Shown: one piece after another, positions 17,901 through 26,217 of the stretch
How the letters are laid out: every line of letters begins with the position of its first letter
How positions within the stretch are numbered: the first letter of the stretch is position 1
The notes under the pieces: model-generated
The model's input: only the letters and a program-made list of their open reading frames with translations
What the model was told of the DNA's origin: nothing
Databases searched by the model: none
Assembly: GCF_024733015.1 (NCBI RefSeq)
Contig: NZ_JANKJG010000009.1
Span: 1-64,000 of the forward strand
DNA from: Pseudosulfitobacter koreensis
Lineage (GTDB): Bacteria > Pseudomonadota > Alphaproteobacteria > Rhodobacterales > Rhodobacteraceae
Direction of reading: 5' to 3'
Length of the DNA stretch: 64,000 nt
Position numbers and translations under genes: made by a program

Positions 17901-19192
17901 CGGACCAGATCGGGACGGCGCTGACATTCGCGGATGAGAACGTGGGCACCACAACATTCACGCTTGATACCACCAGCGTCACGTCGGAACTGGGGGTTGT
18001 CTACCGTGTCGTCGACAGGGTGGGCGACGCCGAGATCACCCCTGCCCCCCTGACGATCACCGCCAATGATTTCACCAAGACCTATGGGTCATTGCTGGAA
18101 TTCGACGGGTCCGAGTTCGAGGTCACCGGGACGCTCTTTTTCAGTGACAGCGTGGACAGCGCCACCTTGGCAAGTGACGGCGCGGCAGCAGATGCCGACA
18201 CCGACCGTGTCGCGAACGAGGGCGCGCCCTATGAGGTCGCGATCGGTGAAGCCGTGGGCACTGGGCTGAGCAATTACGAGATCGCCTTCGTGGAAGGTGA
18301 TCTGTCGGTCTTGCCTGCCGCGCTTACCGTTACCGCCGAGGATCAGACCAAGACATTTGGCACCCTGCTGGAATTCGAAGGCACGGAGTTTACGGTCGAC
18401 GGAACGCTCTTTTTCGATGACAGCGTGGACAGTGTTTTCCTGACCAGCAACGGCGCAGCGCCGTCGGCACCGTTGGAGGACAGCCCCTTCGCGATCGAGA
18501 TTTCAGAGGTCGAGGGCTCGGGCCTGGAAAACTATGACGTCACGCTGGTCGAGGGGACGCTGACCGTGACGCCGGGCGCACAGAACGACGTGCCCGTGCC
18601 GCCGATCTTTGTCGGATTTCCTTTGCCGAACCCGAATGACAGTATCGACAATGATTTTGGAAACGAGGGTGACAGCGACTCCGGCGTTACAACTGTCGGC
18701 GGCGGCACCCCTCTGGCAGAGGCCCAAGCGACGTTCGAGGAGGTCGATACAATTTCTGAATCATTGGAGGTTGCGGCGGAATCCTGTGGTCAGAGCAGCG
18801 GCGATGTCAGCCGGTATCTGGCCTGCATGTCGGATTCTCTGAATGAATTTGCGGATGAACTGGATGCGATAGCGAGCGATCTGCCGCCGGGTATGCAGAA
18901 CGTCGCGCGGATCGTGCAGGATGCGCGGGTGCGCGTCGATCAGGCACGGGTGCGCGCCGAGCAACGGCTGGCTGGTGCAACGACCGATGCCGAACGCGAA
19001 ACGATCCGCCGCGAGGCAGTGGGCGAAGCGCGCGATGCCATGGCCGACGCCGCGACCGAGATTCGCAAGTCGATTGCACTGGTGCGCGTCTCGGACCCCG
19101 AGCTGGCAACGGTGCAACGCGCGACGATCACGCGGGTGGCTGGTGCGATGGACAATGTCGGCATCACCATGAGCCGCGCTGTCGGTCTGTAG
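14933..19192 (+). CDS. TpsA-type filamentous haemagglutinin exoprotein
   Basis: The protein has about 1419 residues from ATG 14933 (overlapping tpsB by 53 bases; ATG 14945 is an alternative). A long signal sequence ([21 protein letters not shown]) is followed by the TPS secretion domain: [51 protein letters not shown]. Then come a Gly/Thr-rich beta-helix region, GLUG-like repeats ([43 protein letters not shown]) and three MBG-type modules, two of them near copies ([20 protein letters not shown] / [20 protein letters not shown]). The C-terminus is helical with a Cys pair 12 residues apart ([15 protein letters not shown]), reminiscent of the HMW1 anchoring loop. It is likely a surface adhesin exported by the upstream TpsB and perhaps glycosylated by the GT41 enzyme. 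Confidence 0.88.
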   Translation: [1419 protein letters not shown]

Positions 19193-19210
19193 GTCTGTCA
19201 GAGGGAGAGC

Positions 19211-21124
19211 ATGAGGGTGATGCGCGGGTTTTGGGTCTTACTGATCTGGGTGCTGGTCACAACCGGCGCGCTGGCCGAGACGCGGCTGGCCTTTGTGGTC
19301 GGCAACTCGGCCTATACCAACGTCAGCCCGCTCGACAATCCGATCAACGATGCGCTGGATGTCTCGGTGGCGCTGGAGGGATTGGGGTTCGACGTAATCC
19401 TGGGGTCCGACGCCAATATGGAAGAGATGCGCGAGGGCACGGCGATCTTTGCCGAACGCGCAGCGACGGCGGACGTGGTGCTGTTCTACTACGCCGGGCA
19501 CGGCTTTCAGGTGAGTGGGCAAAACTATCTTGTGCCGGTCGATGCCGCGCTGCAATCGGTCGAAGATCTGGACGGACAGACCGTGCCGTTGACCGATGTG
19601 CTGGCGGCGATGCAGAACTCGGACGGGCTGAAGCTGGTATTTCTGGATGCCTGCCGGGACAATCCCTTTGGCGTCGAGCTGCGCGCTGAAAGCGGGTTGG
19701 CACGGGTCAGCACCGCGGCGGATTTCATGTTCGTCTATGCTACGCAGCCCGACAACGTGGCCTATGACGGGACCGGGCGGAACAGTTTCTTTACCGAGGC
19801 GGTGCTGAGTCATATCTACACGCCTGGTCAGGACATCCAGGATCTGATGATCTCTGTCCGGCGCGACGTGCTTTCGGCCACCGGCGGGCGGCAGGTGCCC
19901 TGGGAAAATTCGTCGCTGACCCAGTCTTTCCGGTTCGACAACAGCCCCGTGACCGCCTCCGAGGAAACGATGCTGTGGCAGGTCGCGGCCAGCGAGCGGG
20001 ACCCCGATCTGATGCAGCTTTATGCCGACCGCTATCCGCAGGGCGCGCACGTAGACGATGTGCTGGCGTTCCTGCAGACTGGAACAAAGACCCGCACGCT
20101 TGGCATTCGCAACGCCGAAGCCGAGGCGGAACGGTTGTGGCAACTGGCGCGGCGCAGCCGGATGCGGCCCTTGCTGGAATATTATCTGGAGCGGTACCCC
20201 GACGGGGCAGACGCGTCCGAGGCGCAACGACTGCTGGCGCTGATCCCGCCACAAGAGGACAGCACGCCGGGCGGTGTCTGCGAACGGCTGGCCACCCATC
20301 CGCGTGATGCGACGGCGGCGCAATCCGGCGTGCCGTTCGAGCGGTTGCAGCGCAACGCGCTGACGGCGATCCAGGCCTGTGCAGCGGCTTCGGCGCAATT
20401 TCCCCAATTGCCGCATTACACGGCGCTTTATGCCCGTGCGGTCGCGGCCTCTGGCGATATCGAGCGGGCGGTGACCTTGTACAAAAGTGCCGCGGACCGG
20501 GGGGATCTGCGGGCGATGGTCAGCCTGGCACAGCTGACCGAAACCGGCAATGGCCTGCCGCAAGACCCGGCGGCGGCGCTGGCTTTGTACCAGCGCGCAG
20601 CAGAAGGTGGCAGCCCGGACGCGATGATCAATCTGGCGATCATTCTGTTTGAAGGGCAGATGCTGCCCAGGGACGAGGACCGGGCAATCGGGCTTTTGCG
20701 GGCGGCGGCCAAGGGTGGGTCGCCCAAGGCGGTTTTCAACCTCGGTGTTCTGGCGCAGGACGGCGTGGTCGACACGCCGGGCGATGCGCTGACCTATTTC
20801 CGGCGCGCTGCCGACGAAGGTGAGACCGAAGGCTACCGCGCTGCGGCGATCCTGCTGGACGAAGGGCGCGGCGTGCAGAAGAACCCCGACGAAGCGGCGA
20901 ACCTGTTGTTGCGCGGTGTCGCGTCGGACAGGGGTGCCTTGCTGGCGCAGCTGACCGAAGCGTCCGAGCGATGGTCCGGCGAGACGATCCGCGCGGTGCA
21001 AAGCCGACTGAAAGCTGCGGGATTTTACGCCGCCACCGTAGACGGACTGCCAGGCCCGAGTTTCACCGCAGCGCTGAACCGCTGGCGCGACGGCGGGTTC
21101 AACGCGGATGTGCTGGTGAACTGA
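19211..21124 (+). CDS. Secreted caspase-like (peptidase C14) protein with Sel1 repeats and a C-terminal peptidoglycan-binding-like region
   Basis: The protein has 637 residues. Signal peptide: MRVMRGFWVLLIWVLVTTGALAE. The caspase fold (~25-240) has LAFVVGNSAYTNVSPLDNPINDA, catalytic His in VLFYYAGHGFQ and catalytic Cys in LVFLDACRDNPFG, so it should be active. Residues ~400-580 are Sel1-like repeats (AALALYQRAAEGGSPDAMINLAIIL; AIGLLRAAAKGGSPKAVFNLGVLA). The last ~50 residues (TIRAVQSRLKAAGFYAATVDGLPGPSFTAALNRW) resemble a PG_binding_1 domain. It starts 18 bp after tpsA and probably belongs to the same operon. It acts in the periplasm or on the envelope; the substrate is unknown. Confidence 0.88.
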   Translation: MRVMRGFWVLLIWVLVTTGALAETRLAFVVGNSAYTNVSPLDNPINDALDVSVALEGLGFDVILGSDANMEEMREGTAIFAERAATADVVLFYYAGHGFQVSGQNYLVPVDAALQSVEDLDGQTVPLTDVLAAMQNSDGLKLVFLDACRDNPFGVELRAESGLARVSTAADFMFVYATQPDNVAYDGTGRNSFFTEAVLSHIYTPGQDIQDLMISVRRDVLSATGGRQVPWENSSLTQSFRFDNSPVTASEETMLWQVAASERDPDLMQLYADRYPQGAHVDDVLAFLQTGTKTRTLGIRNAEAEAERLWQLARRSRMRPLLEYYLERYPDGADASEAQRLLALIPPQEDSTPGGVCERLATHPRDATAAQSGVPFERLQRNALTAIQACAAASAQFPQLPHYTALYARAVAASGDIERAVTLYKSAADRGDLRAMVSLAQLTETGNGLPQDPAAALALYQRAAEGGSPDAMINLAIILFEGQMLPRDEDRAIGLLRAAAKGGSPKAVFNLGVLAQDGVVDTPGDALTYFRRAADEGETEGYRAAAILLDEGRGVQKNPDEAANLLLRGVASDRGALLAQLTEASERWSGETIRAVQSRLKAAGFYAATVDGLPGPSFTAALNRWRDGGFNADVLVN

Positions 21125-21130
21125 AGTCTT

Positions 21131-21832
21131 TCAGTCTGCGGGCTCCATGGGCTCCGGCACGATGGTCAGACGCTGTGTGTCCACAAAGCTGCCCGCCGAG
21201 AGGTCGGATGCCAGTTGCGCCCAGGCACCGTTGCCGTCAACCTCGTCATAAAGCGCTTTCTGGGCGGTGAAGAGTTCCAGCGGCTCGTTGGTGATGGCAT
21301 TGATCCAGCCCATCTCGAACTGATCGCTGCGCACGTTCAAAAGCCGCAGTTCAACACCCGGCGCCAGCGGATTGGCGGGACGGGTGCGCAGGATCGCAAG
21401 CTTCATCATCTCGACTGTGACGTCCTGAAGGCCGTGTTGCGCGATCAGCACCTTTTCGCGAAAGGCGGGCCAGCCAAAGCTGAGCCGCACGGTCAGCAGT
21501 TCGCCGATCTCTTTCGCAGCGTCAGGCGCGCCCGATCCATAGGCTTCGTCGAAAGACGCGTTGGCGATCTCTTCCTCGTCCTTCCAGTGGGCCATGGCGG
21601 CCAGCGGGCGCGCCATCATCCACAGGCCTTCGCCGACGGACAGATAGTTTATCGACGGCTCGATCCGGAACGTGGTCTCGCATTTCGTGCAGGTGTATGA
21701 CTGGATCGTACCCGCAAGGATTGCCTCGGTCAGGTCGACGCGCCGGTCGCCGTTCACGCTGGAGAACACTTCCATCTCGGCAATGGTGCCGCAATTCGGG
21801 CAAGGGGCTTGTTCAATGGTAAAAAGGGACAT
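21131..21832 (-). CDS. CpXC-domain protein
   Basis: The protein has 233 residues. The N-terminus holds a CpXC-type zinc-ribbon: APCPNCG at ~9-15 and YTCTKCET at ~46-53, separated by the typical EVFSSVNGDRRVDLTEAILAGTIQS. The remainder is mixed alpha/beta with no known motif. CpXC proteins are poorly understood and often lie in accessory regions. It converges on the caspase gene (6 bp between stops) and lies 39 bp downstream of the lethal-factor-like gene, so it may be last in that operon. Confidence 0.75.
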   Translation of the reverse strand: MSLFTIEQAPCPNCGTIAEMEVFSSVNGDRRVDLTEAILAGTIQSYTCTKCETTFRIEPSINYLSVGEGLWMMARPLAAMAHWKDEEEIANASFDEAYGSGAPDAAKEIGELLTVRLSFGWPAFREKVLIAQHGLQDVTVEMMKLAILRTRPANPLAPGVELRLLNVRSDQFEMGWINAITNEPLELFTAQKALYDEVDGNGAWAQLASDLSAGSFVDTQRLTIVPEPMEPAD

Positions 21833-21871
21833 CTGAAGGGTCCTTTCAATAGGTTGCAGGGGCAGGGGCGT

Positions 21872-24766
21872 TCAAAGCTTGCTGAGCCACTTCTGCGCCG
21901 GGTGAGTGGGTTTGAGTTTTTTGGTGTGATAGGCCGCGTAGAGTTCCGAGAACCATTCGCCGGGCGCGCGGAACTGATAGCCTGTGATGCCTTTGCGACG
22001 CGCTGACAGATTGTATGATACCCAATGGTCGGGATAGGCCTCGTGAATCATCCGGCCAGTCTTGGACATGTGGCGTGCGTTCGAATTGGTGGCGCTGTCC
22101 CAGATGTCGGTGGTGGTGCGCACCGCGGCCAGCCAGTTGATGAAATTGTCGCGCCGGGTTTCCCAGTCGCCTTGCGAAACGCCATCGGGCGGTGGTGGCA
22201 GGTCGGGACTGCCGCCTGACATCTTTCGTTCGACGTAATGCGTGTCAAAATCGAATTCGTCCGCGATTTCGGCGCTGATTTGCGAGGTGTCGCTGCCATG
22301 TTCACGCCAGCCCCCAAATTCCGCGCCCGAGCCGTTCGAGCGCATGAAGCCCTTTCGATCATCGACCGCATGGCCGATCTCGTGAAGCGTCGTCCATTTG
22401 CCGTATGTCGGTCTTGGCACCTCAGTGTCCGGCACGGGTTTGCATTCGTCGTCGATGACGTCGAGTTGGACGGGGTTGCCAAGAGAGTTGCCCTGCACGT
22501 TAAAGTCGTTGAAGCAGGCCATCACGACGGCGCCATTGGTGGATTCGTAATATGATCCGGTTTCGTCCTCGATCCGGTCAAAGCGGGCAAGGCTGGGGTT
22601 CAGCTTGGTATCTGTTTCGGGAACCAGGGTAAGCAGTTCGTAATAGGCCTTGAGGTTGGGGGCAGGCGCATTGAGTGCCACGCCGGTCTTGGCGCCGCTG
22701 CCATCGTCGGTGCGGGTCGTTTCGTCGGTGAACAGCTTGACGTCCATGTTGAAGCGGACCGACAGCAGCTTGGACATGACCTTCTGCGAGGTGTTACCAG
22801 GCAGGCTGGCCACCATCGCGTCAAGCTGCTTTTGACCGTCGGGCAGGGCGATCAATGCGCGGATGTCCGCTTCGTCCATGTCACCACTCGTGCTGGCCAA
22901 GGTTGCCAATTTCGCCACTGCCAGCAGCGCCTCGGCGGCGGACAGCGATCCGTTGGCCTTGACCGGGTCAAAGTTGGCCGAATGCTCCTGCGCCTTGACC
23001 AGATGTTCTGTGATCTTCGCGCCGGTCTTGGCCTTGTCGGGGTAGGTGGTCTTGTCCAGATCGGTGGCGGCCTTCCGGGTGTCGGCTAGACGAATGCGGA
23101 AGGCATCCTCGGCGTCCGCCAGCTTGCGGGCGGCATCGACCTTTGCCTCGCCCTCGACCAGCAGGCCAAGCGCCTTGTCGTCACCGGCCAGTGCGGCCTT
23201 GCGGGCCTCCTCGGCCAGTTTGGTGACCACGGCGAGCTTGTCCTTGATATAGTTGGCCTGTTGGTGCGTCGCTTCCAACCCTTCGACACGTTGGCCCAGG
23301 TCGTCCGCACGGGTATAGATCTGGTCGATGGTCTGGGCCAGCCGGTACGCGAGTGCTGCCGTGTCGGCCCCCCGGCTGAGCGCCGCGCGGACGTTCGACT
23401 GGTCACCGTCCTTGATCGCGGTCTCGGCGGTCTCGATTGATTTCGCCAAGGTCTTGATCTGTTCGTCGATCTGGGCCGCACGTGCATGACCCTCAAGCGT
23501 CTTGTGGCTGGTCTTGACGTCGGCCAGCAGCTTGTTCAGGTCGCCCGTCGGCGCATCCTTGAGCAGGTCGGCAAAGGGAGCGGCCTTTTCCGCCTCTGTC
23601 ACCGCATCGGTGCAACGCTGCGGCACCAGCTCCAGACGCGAGGTGGCGGCAGCATATTTCAGCTCGCTTGCCTGATTGATGCAGGCGTCGCGATAGGCCT
23701 CGATCGCCTTGATGTCGGCCTGCACATACTCGGCCAGGTGGTGCTTTTTCAGCTGTTCGATGGCTGTGTTCGCGGGGATCAGCGCCGCCTCGAATTCCTC
23801 ATATGCGGTGCACAGCGCAAGCAGAGGGGCGATCCGGGCGGGGATCGTCTTCATGATCAGGGAGGCATTGTAATAATCGCGCCGTGTTTCCTCTGTGGCG
23901 GCCTGATCGACGTCGGCCTTGATCAGAGGGTATTCCGCGTCAGCGCCTGGGTTCAAGGCCGTCGTCAGCTTGTTGAACTCGGTCATGGCGGTCTGTTTGA
24001 CCGCAGCATAGTCGTTCTTTTGCTGGATGATCTTCACGGCTGCGTTGATTTCGTGCGTGATGGTTCCGGTCAAACGCGCGGCGAGCCATGCGCTGTGTTC
24101 TTCAAGCTTTTGCTGCGCCAGGGCGATCTTGGTCAGGATCGTCGCGCGCTCTGGCGCTACGACGGGATCGGCTATCGTGGGCAGCTTGTTGTTGCAGTCC
24201 GTGATCATTTGAAGGACCGTATTGTAGTCGGTCCTGTACTGATCTGAAATAAGCTTGAGGTCGGCGCGCCCGTTCACCACGAAATCGCGCGAGGCCTTGA
24301 TCGCGGCATAGTCTGGCGGGGCCTTTCCCGCGTCGGTGTCGATGGTCGCAAAGCGCGTCTCAAAGGTGGGCAGTTTGAGTGCAACGCCATGATAGGTCTT
24401 GCTGGTATCAAGCGCGGTCTTGGCCTCGGCCTTCTGCGTGGCGATCCAGGTGTCGGACAGGTTGGTGATCTTGAGATCGAGCGCGCCAAGCAGCTGGGTC
24501 GCCTGAGCGGCGTTGAAGTTCTTCTTGTCCTTCTCGACCAGTTCCGTGATGCGCTGAATGTCTGAGATCAGTATGCCGCCATCCACGAAGGACGGAATGG
24601 CCTGAATGCGCAGGGCGAGACGGGACCGCTCGTTCTGAAAGGCGATCAGCGTGTCGGCCATGTCGTCCTTGTCGGCCTGCGAGGTGCCGGAACGGAACAG
24701 TCCGCCCGACTTGAAATGTTTCTTCAAGAATTTCTGACTTGCGGGGGAAAGATCGGCAAAGGGCAT
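21872..24766 (-). CDS. Large helical protein with anthrax-lethal-factor-like (ATLF/M34-type) metallopeptidase signature
   Basis: The protein has 964 residues with no signal peptide. Residues ~1-640 are almost all alpha-helical and charged (for example AQIDEQIKTLAKSIETAETAIKDGDQSN), with scattered repeats. The C-terminal third has LHEIGHAVDDRKGF, that is H795-E-x-x-H799 followed by AVDD. Near the end is YQFRAPGEWFSELYAAYH, with Y930 seven residues before E937. From memory, anthrax lethal factor has HEFGHAVDD with E735 as third zinc ligand and Y728 seven residues earlier, so both motif and spacing agree. A VERKM / GGWREHGSD stretch lies between. Lacking a signal and lying near a T6SS, it is a plausible secreted effector or a self-processing protein; this role is inference. 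Confidence 0.75.
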   Translation of the reverse strand: MPFADLSPASQKFLKKHFKSGGLFRSGTSQADKDDMADTLIAFQNERSRLALRIQAIPSFVDGGILISDIQRITELVEKDKKNFNAAQATQLLGALDLKITNLSDTWIATQKAEAKTALDTSKTYHGVALKLPTFETRFATIDTDAGKAPPDYAAIKASRDFVVNGRADLKLISDQYRTDYNTVLQMITDCNNKLPTIADPVVAPERATILTKIALAQQKLEEHSAWLAARLTGTITHEINAAVKIIQQKNDYAAVKQTAMTEFNKLTTALNPGADAEYPLIKADVDQAATEETRRDYYNASLIMKTIPARIAPLLALCTAYEEFEAALIPANTAIEQLKKHHLAEYVQADIKAIEAYRDACINQASELKYAAATSRLELVPQRCTDAVTEAEKAAPFADLLKDAPTGDLNKLLADVKTSHKTLEGHARAAQIDEQIKTLAKSIETAETAIKDGDQSNVRAALSRGADTAALAYRLAQTIDQIYTRADDLGQRVEGLEATHQQANYIKDKLAVVTKLAEEARKAALAGDDKALGLLVEGEAKVDAARKLADAEDAFRIRLADTRKAATDLDKTTYPDKAKTGAKITEHLVKAQEHSANFDPVKANGSLSAAEALLAVAKLATLASTSGDMDEADIRALIALPDGQKQLDAMVASLPGNTSQKVMSKLLSVRFNMDVKLFTDETTRTDDGSGAKTGVALNAPAPNLKAYYELLTLVPETDTKLNPSLARFDRIEDETGSYYESTNGAVVMACFNDFNVQGNSLGNPVQLDVIDDECKPVPDTEVPRPTYGKWTTLHEIGHAVDDRKGFMRSNGSGAEFGGWREHGSDTSQISAEIADEFDFDTHYVERKMSGGSPDLPPPPDGVSQGDWETRRDNFINWLAAVRTTTDIWDSATNSNARHMSKTGRMIHEAYPDHWVSYNLSARRKGITGYQFRAPGEWFSELYAAYHTKKLKPTHPAQKWLSKL

Positions 24767-24811
24767 GTTTCAAGGTTCCCTGTGAAAGGTTGATGTCCAA
24801 AAGGTGCGGAA

Positions 24812-26158
24812 TTATTTTGCGAGCACGTTCGCGATGGCTTGAAGGGATTGGGTCGCGGTGGCGGTCACGGCGACGTTTACAAATCCATTTTCGCCATCCA
24901 CCTCCTTGAAGAAATCGTCTTGCAGGGCGGCCTGAAATTCGCGGATCTTGGCGTTGGCATCGGCCTTGAGCCTGGTGCGGTCGGGGCCTTCGGCGGTGCC
25001 CGTGATCTGGTCCAGAAGATCCTCGAGCTGGTCGTCGAAGATCTGAAGACGCTGGTTCAGCCCGCTTGCCTCCTCGGCGACGGGGGCCAGTTCGGGATCG
25101 TCGGCACAGACGTCGACAATGGCCTTTTCCAGCTTCTCCATCTCGGCCTGCATCTTCTTGCGGGTGTTGGACCAAAGCACGCGGGATTTCTGGAAGGGCA
25201 CCACGTCCTTGGGTATCTCGTCCTGCTGGCCACTGGCTGCGGCATTGGCCGCTTCGTCAAGACGTGGCTTGAGCTTGCCCGCGATGGTCAGCGCGGCAGC
25301 ATAATCGCCGCCTTCGGCTTTTTCCAGCGCCATGCCCCAAGCCGCTTCCAGTTGGCTGCGGTTGGCCGGGTTGTTGCCAAGCGCCTTTGTGTAAAGCGCC
25401 TCAAGCGGGCTTTGCACGGCCTCCCATTTCTTGCGATCGGGGTTACCCGCCTCGTTCGGCGGCGCGCTGTTTGATGCGCCATCAGCCGGACCCGCGACAA
25501 GCAGCGGTTTGAGCTTGACGGCAACACCCATGGCGGACTTGTAGTCGCCTTTCCCGGCGGCGGCTTCGGCGGCCGCCCAGGCCTTGACGATCTGTGCGGC
25601 GCGCGGGTCTGACGCGCCGTCGAATTTTGCGGCCAGCGGTCCCAATGCTGCGGCGACTTGATCCCATTTGCCAGCGGCGGGATCGGCGTTGTCATTCACG
25701 TCGTCGTTGCCATCGTCGTCCGGCGCATCGTGGCCTTGCGTGTCGTCGGTGCTCTGATCGACCGCATTGGCGTCGGTGACCGCATCGTTGTCGTCTTCGT
25801 CCTCGTCGCCATCGGATTCCAGCACCTGACCGCTTGGGTCGGTGATGACCACCTTCATCTTGATGCCGTTCTTGGTCATGAACACTTTCATGTTCTTGGC
25901 CAGTCCCGGAAGCATCTTGCCCTCGACCATCAGTGTCGCGATCTTGCCCTTAACTCCGACGGTGCCGTATGTCAGCTTGCCGGTCTCGCCCTCGGCCTTG
26001 GCCTTGCGCGCCATGACTTCGCCGGATTTCTTGAGGTCGAGGAAAAACACGTTGTCTTCGGGCTTCTTGCCAAGGCACAGGCCGAAGGAGAGATCCTTTT
26101 GACGCGCCTTTTTCAGCAGGGTTTGCATTTCATCAAGGTTTTCGGGTGACATTGCCAT
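24812..26158 (-). CDS. Acidic protein with two related helical modules, unknown function
   Basis: The protein has 448 residues. The N-terminal ~110 residues form a compact domain (LLKKARQKDLSFGLCLGKKPEDNVFFLDLKKSGEVMARKAK, then KIATLMVEGKMLPGLAKNMKVFMT). Next is a very acidic linker (DGDEDEDDNDAV...DDDGNDDVNDNAD). Two related ~58-residue modules follow (KWDQVAAALGPL...GDYKSAMGVAVKLKPLL and KWEAVQSPLEAL...GDYAAALTIAGKLKPRL), then a coiled-coil-like C-terminus. No family is recognised. It has no signal peptide and lies 45 bp upstream of the metallopeptidase-like gene, so the two are probably co-expressed; it could be its chaperone, adaptor or carrier (inference). Confidence 0.65.
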   Translation of the reverse strand: MAMSPENLDEMQTLLKKARQKDLSFGLCLGKKPEDNVFFLDLKKSGEVMARKAKAEGETGKLTYGTVGVKGKIATLMVEGKMLPGLAKNMKVFMTKNGIKMKVVITDPSGQVLESDGDEDEDDNDAVTDANAVDQSTDDTQGHDAPDDDGNDDVNDNADPAAGKWDQVAAALGPLAAKFDGASDPRAAQIVKAWAAAEAAAGKGDYKSAMGVAVKLKPLLVAGPADGASNSAPPNEAGNPDRKKWEAVQSPLEALYTKALGNNPANRSQLEAAWGMALEKAEGGDYAAALTIAGKLKPRLDEAANAAASGQQDEIPKDVVPFQKSRVLWSNTRKKMQAEMEKLEKAIVDVCADDPELAPVAEEASGLNQRLQIFDDQLEDLLDQITGTAEGPDRTRLKADANAKIREFQAALQDDFFKEVDGENGFVNVAVTATATQSLQAIANVLAK

Positions 26159-26217
26159 GGCGGCGTCCTCGCATATGTGGTGGCCCCGGCGGAGCCTGTG
26201 TTCGTGTGAAACAGATT

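Noticed and set aside
19238-21001. 587-aa minus-strand open frame
   Set aside because: Lies fully antisense to the caspase/Sel1 gene; Arg/Gln-rich shadow.
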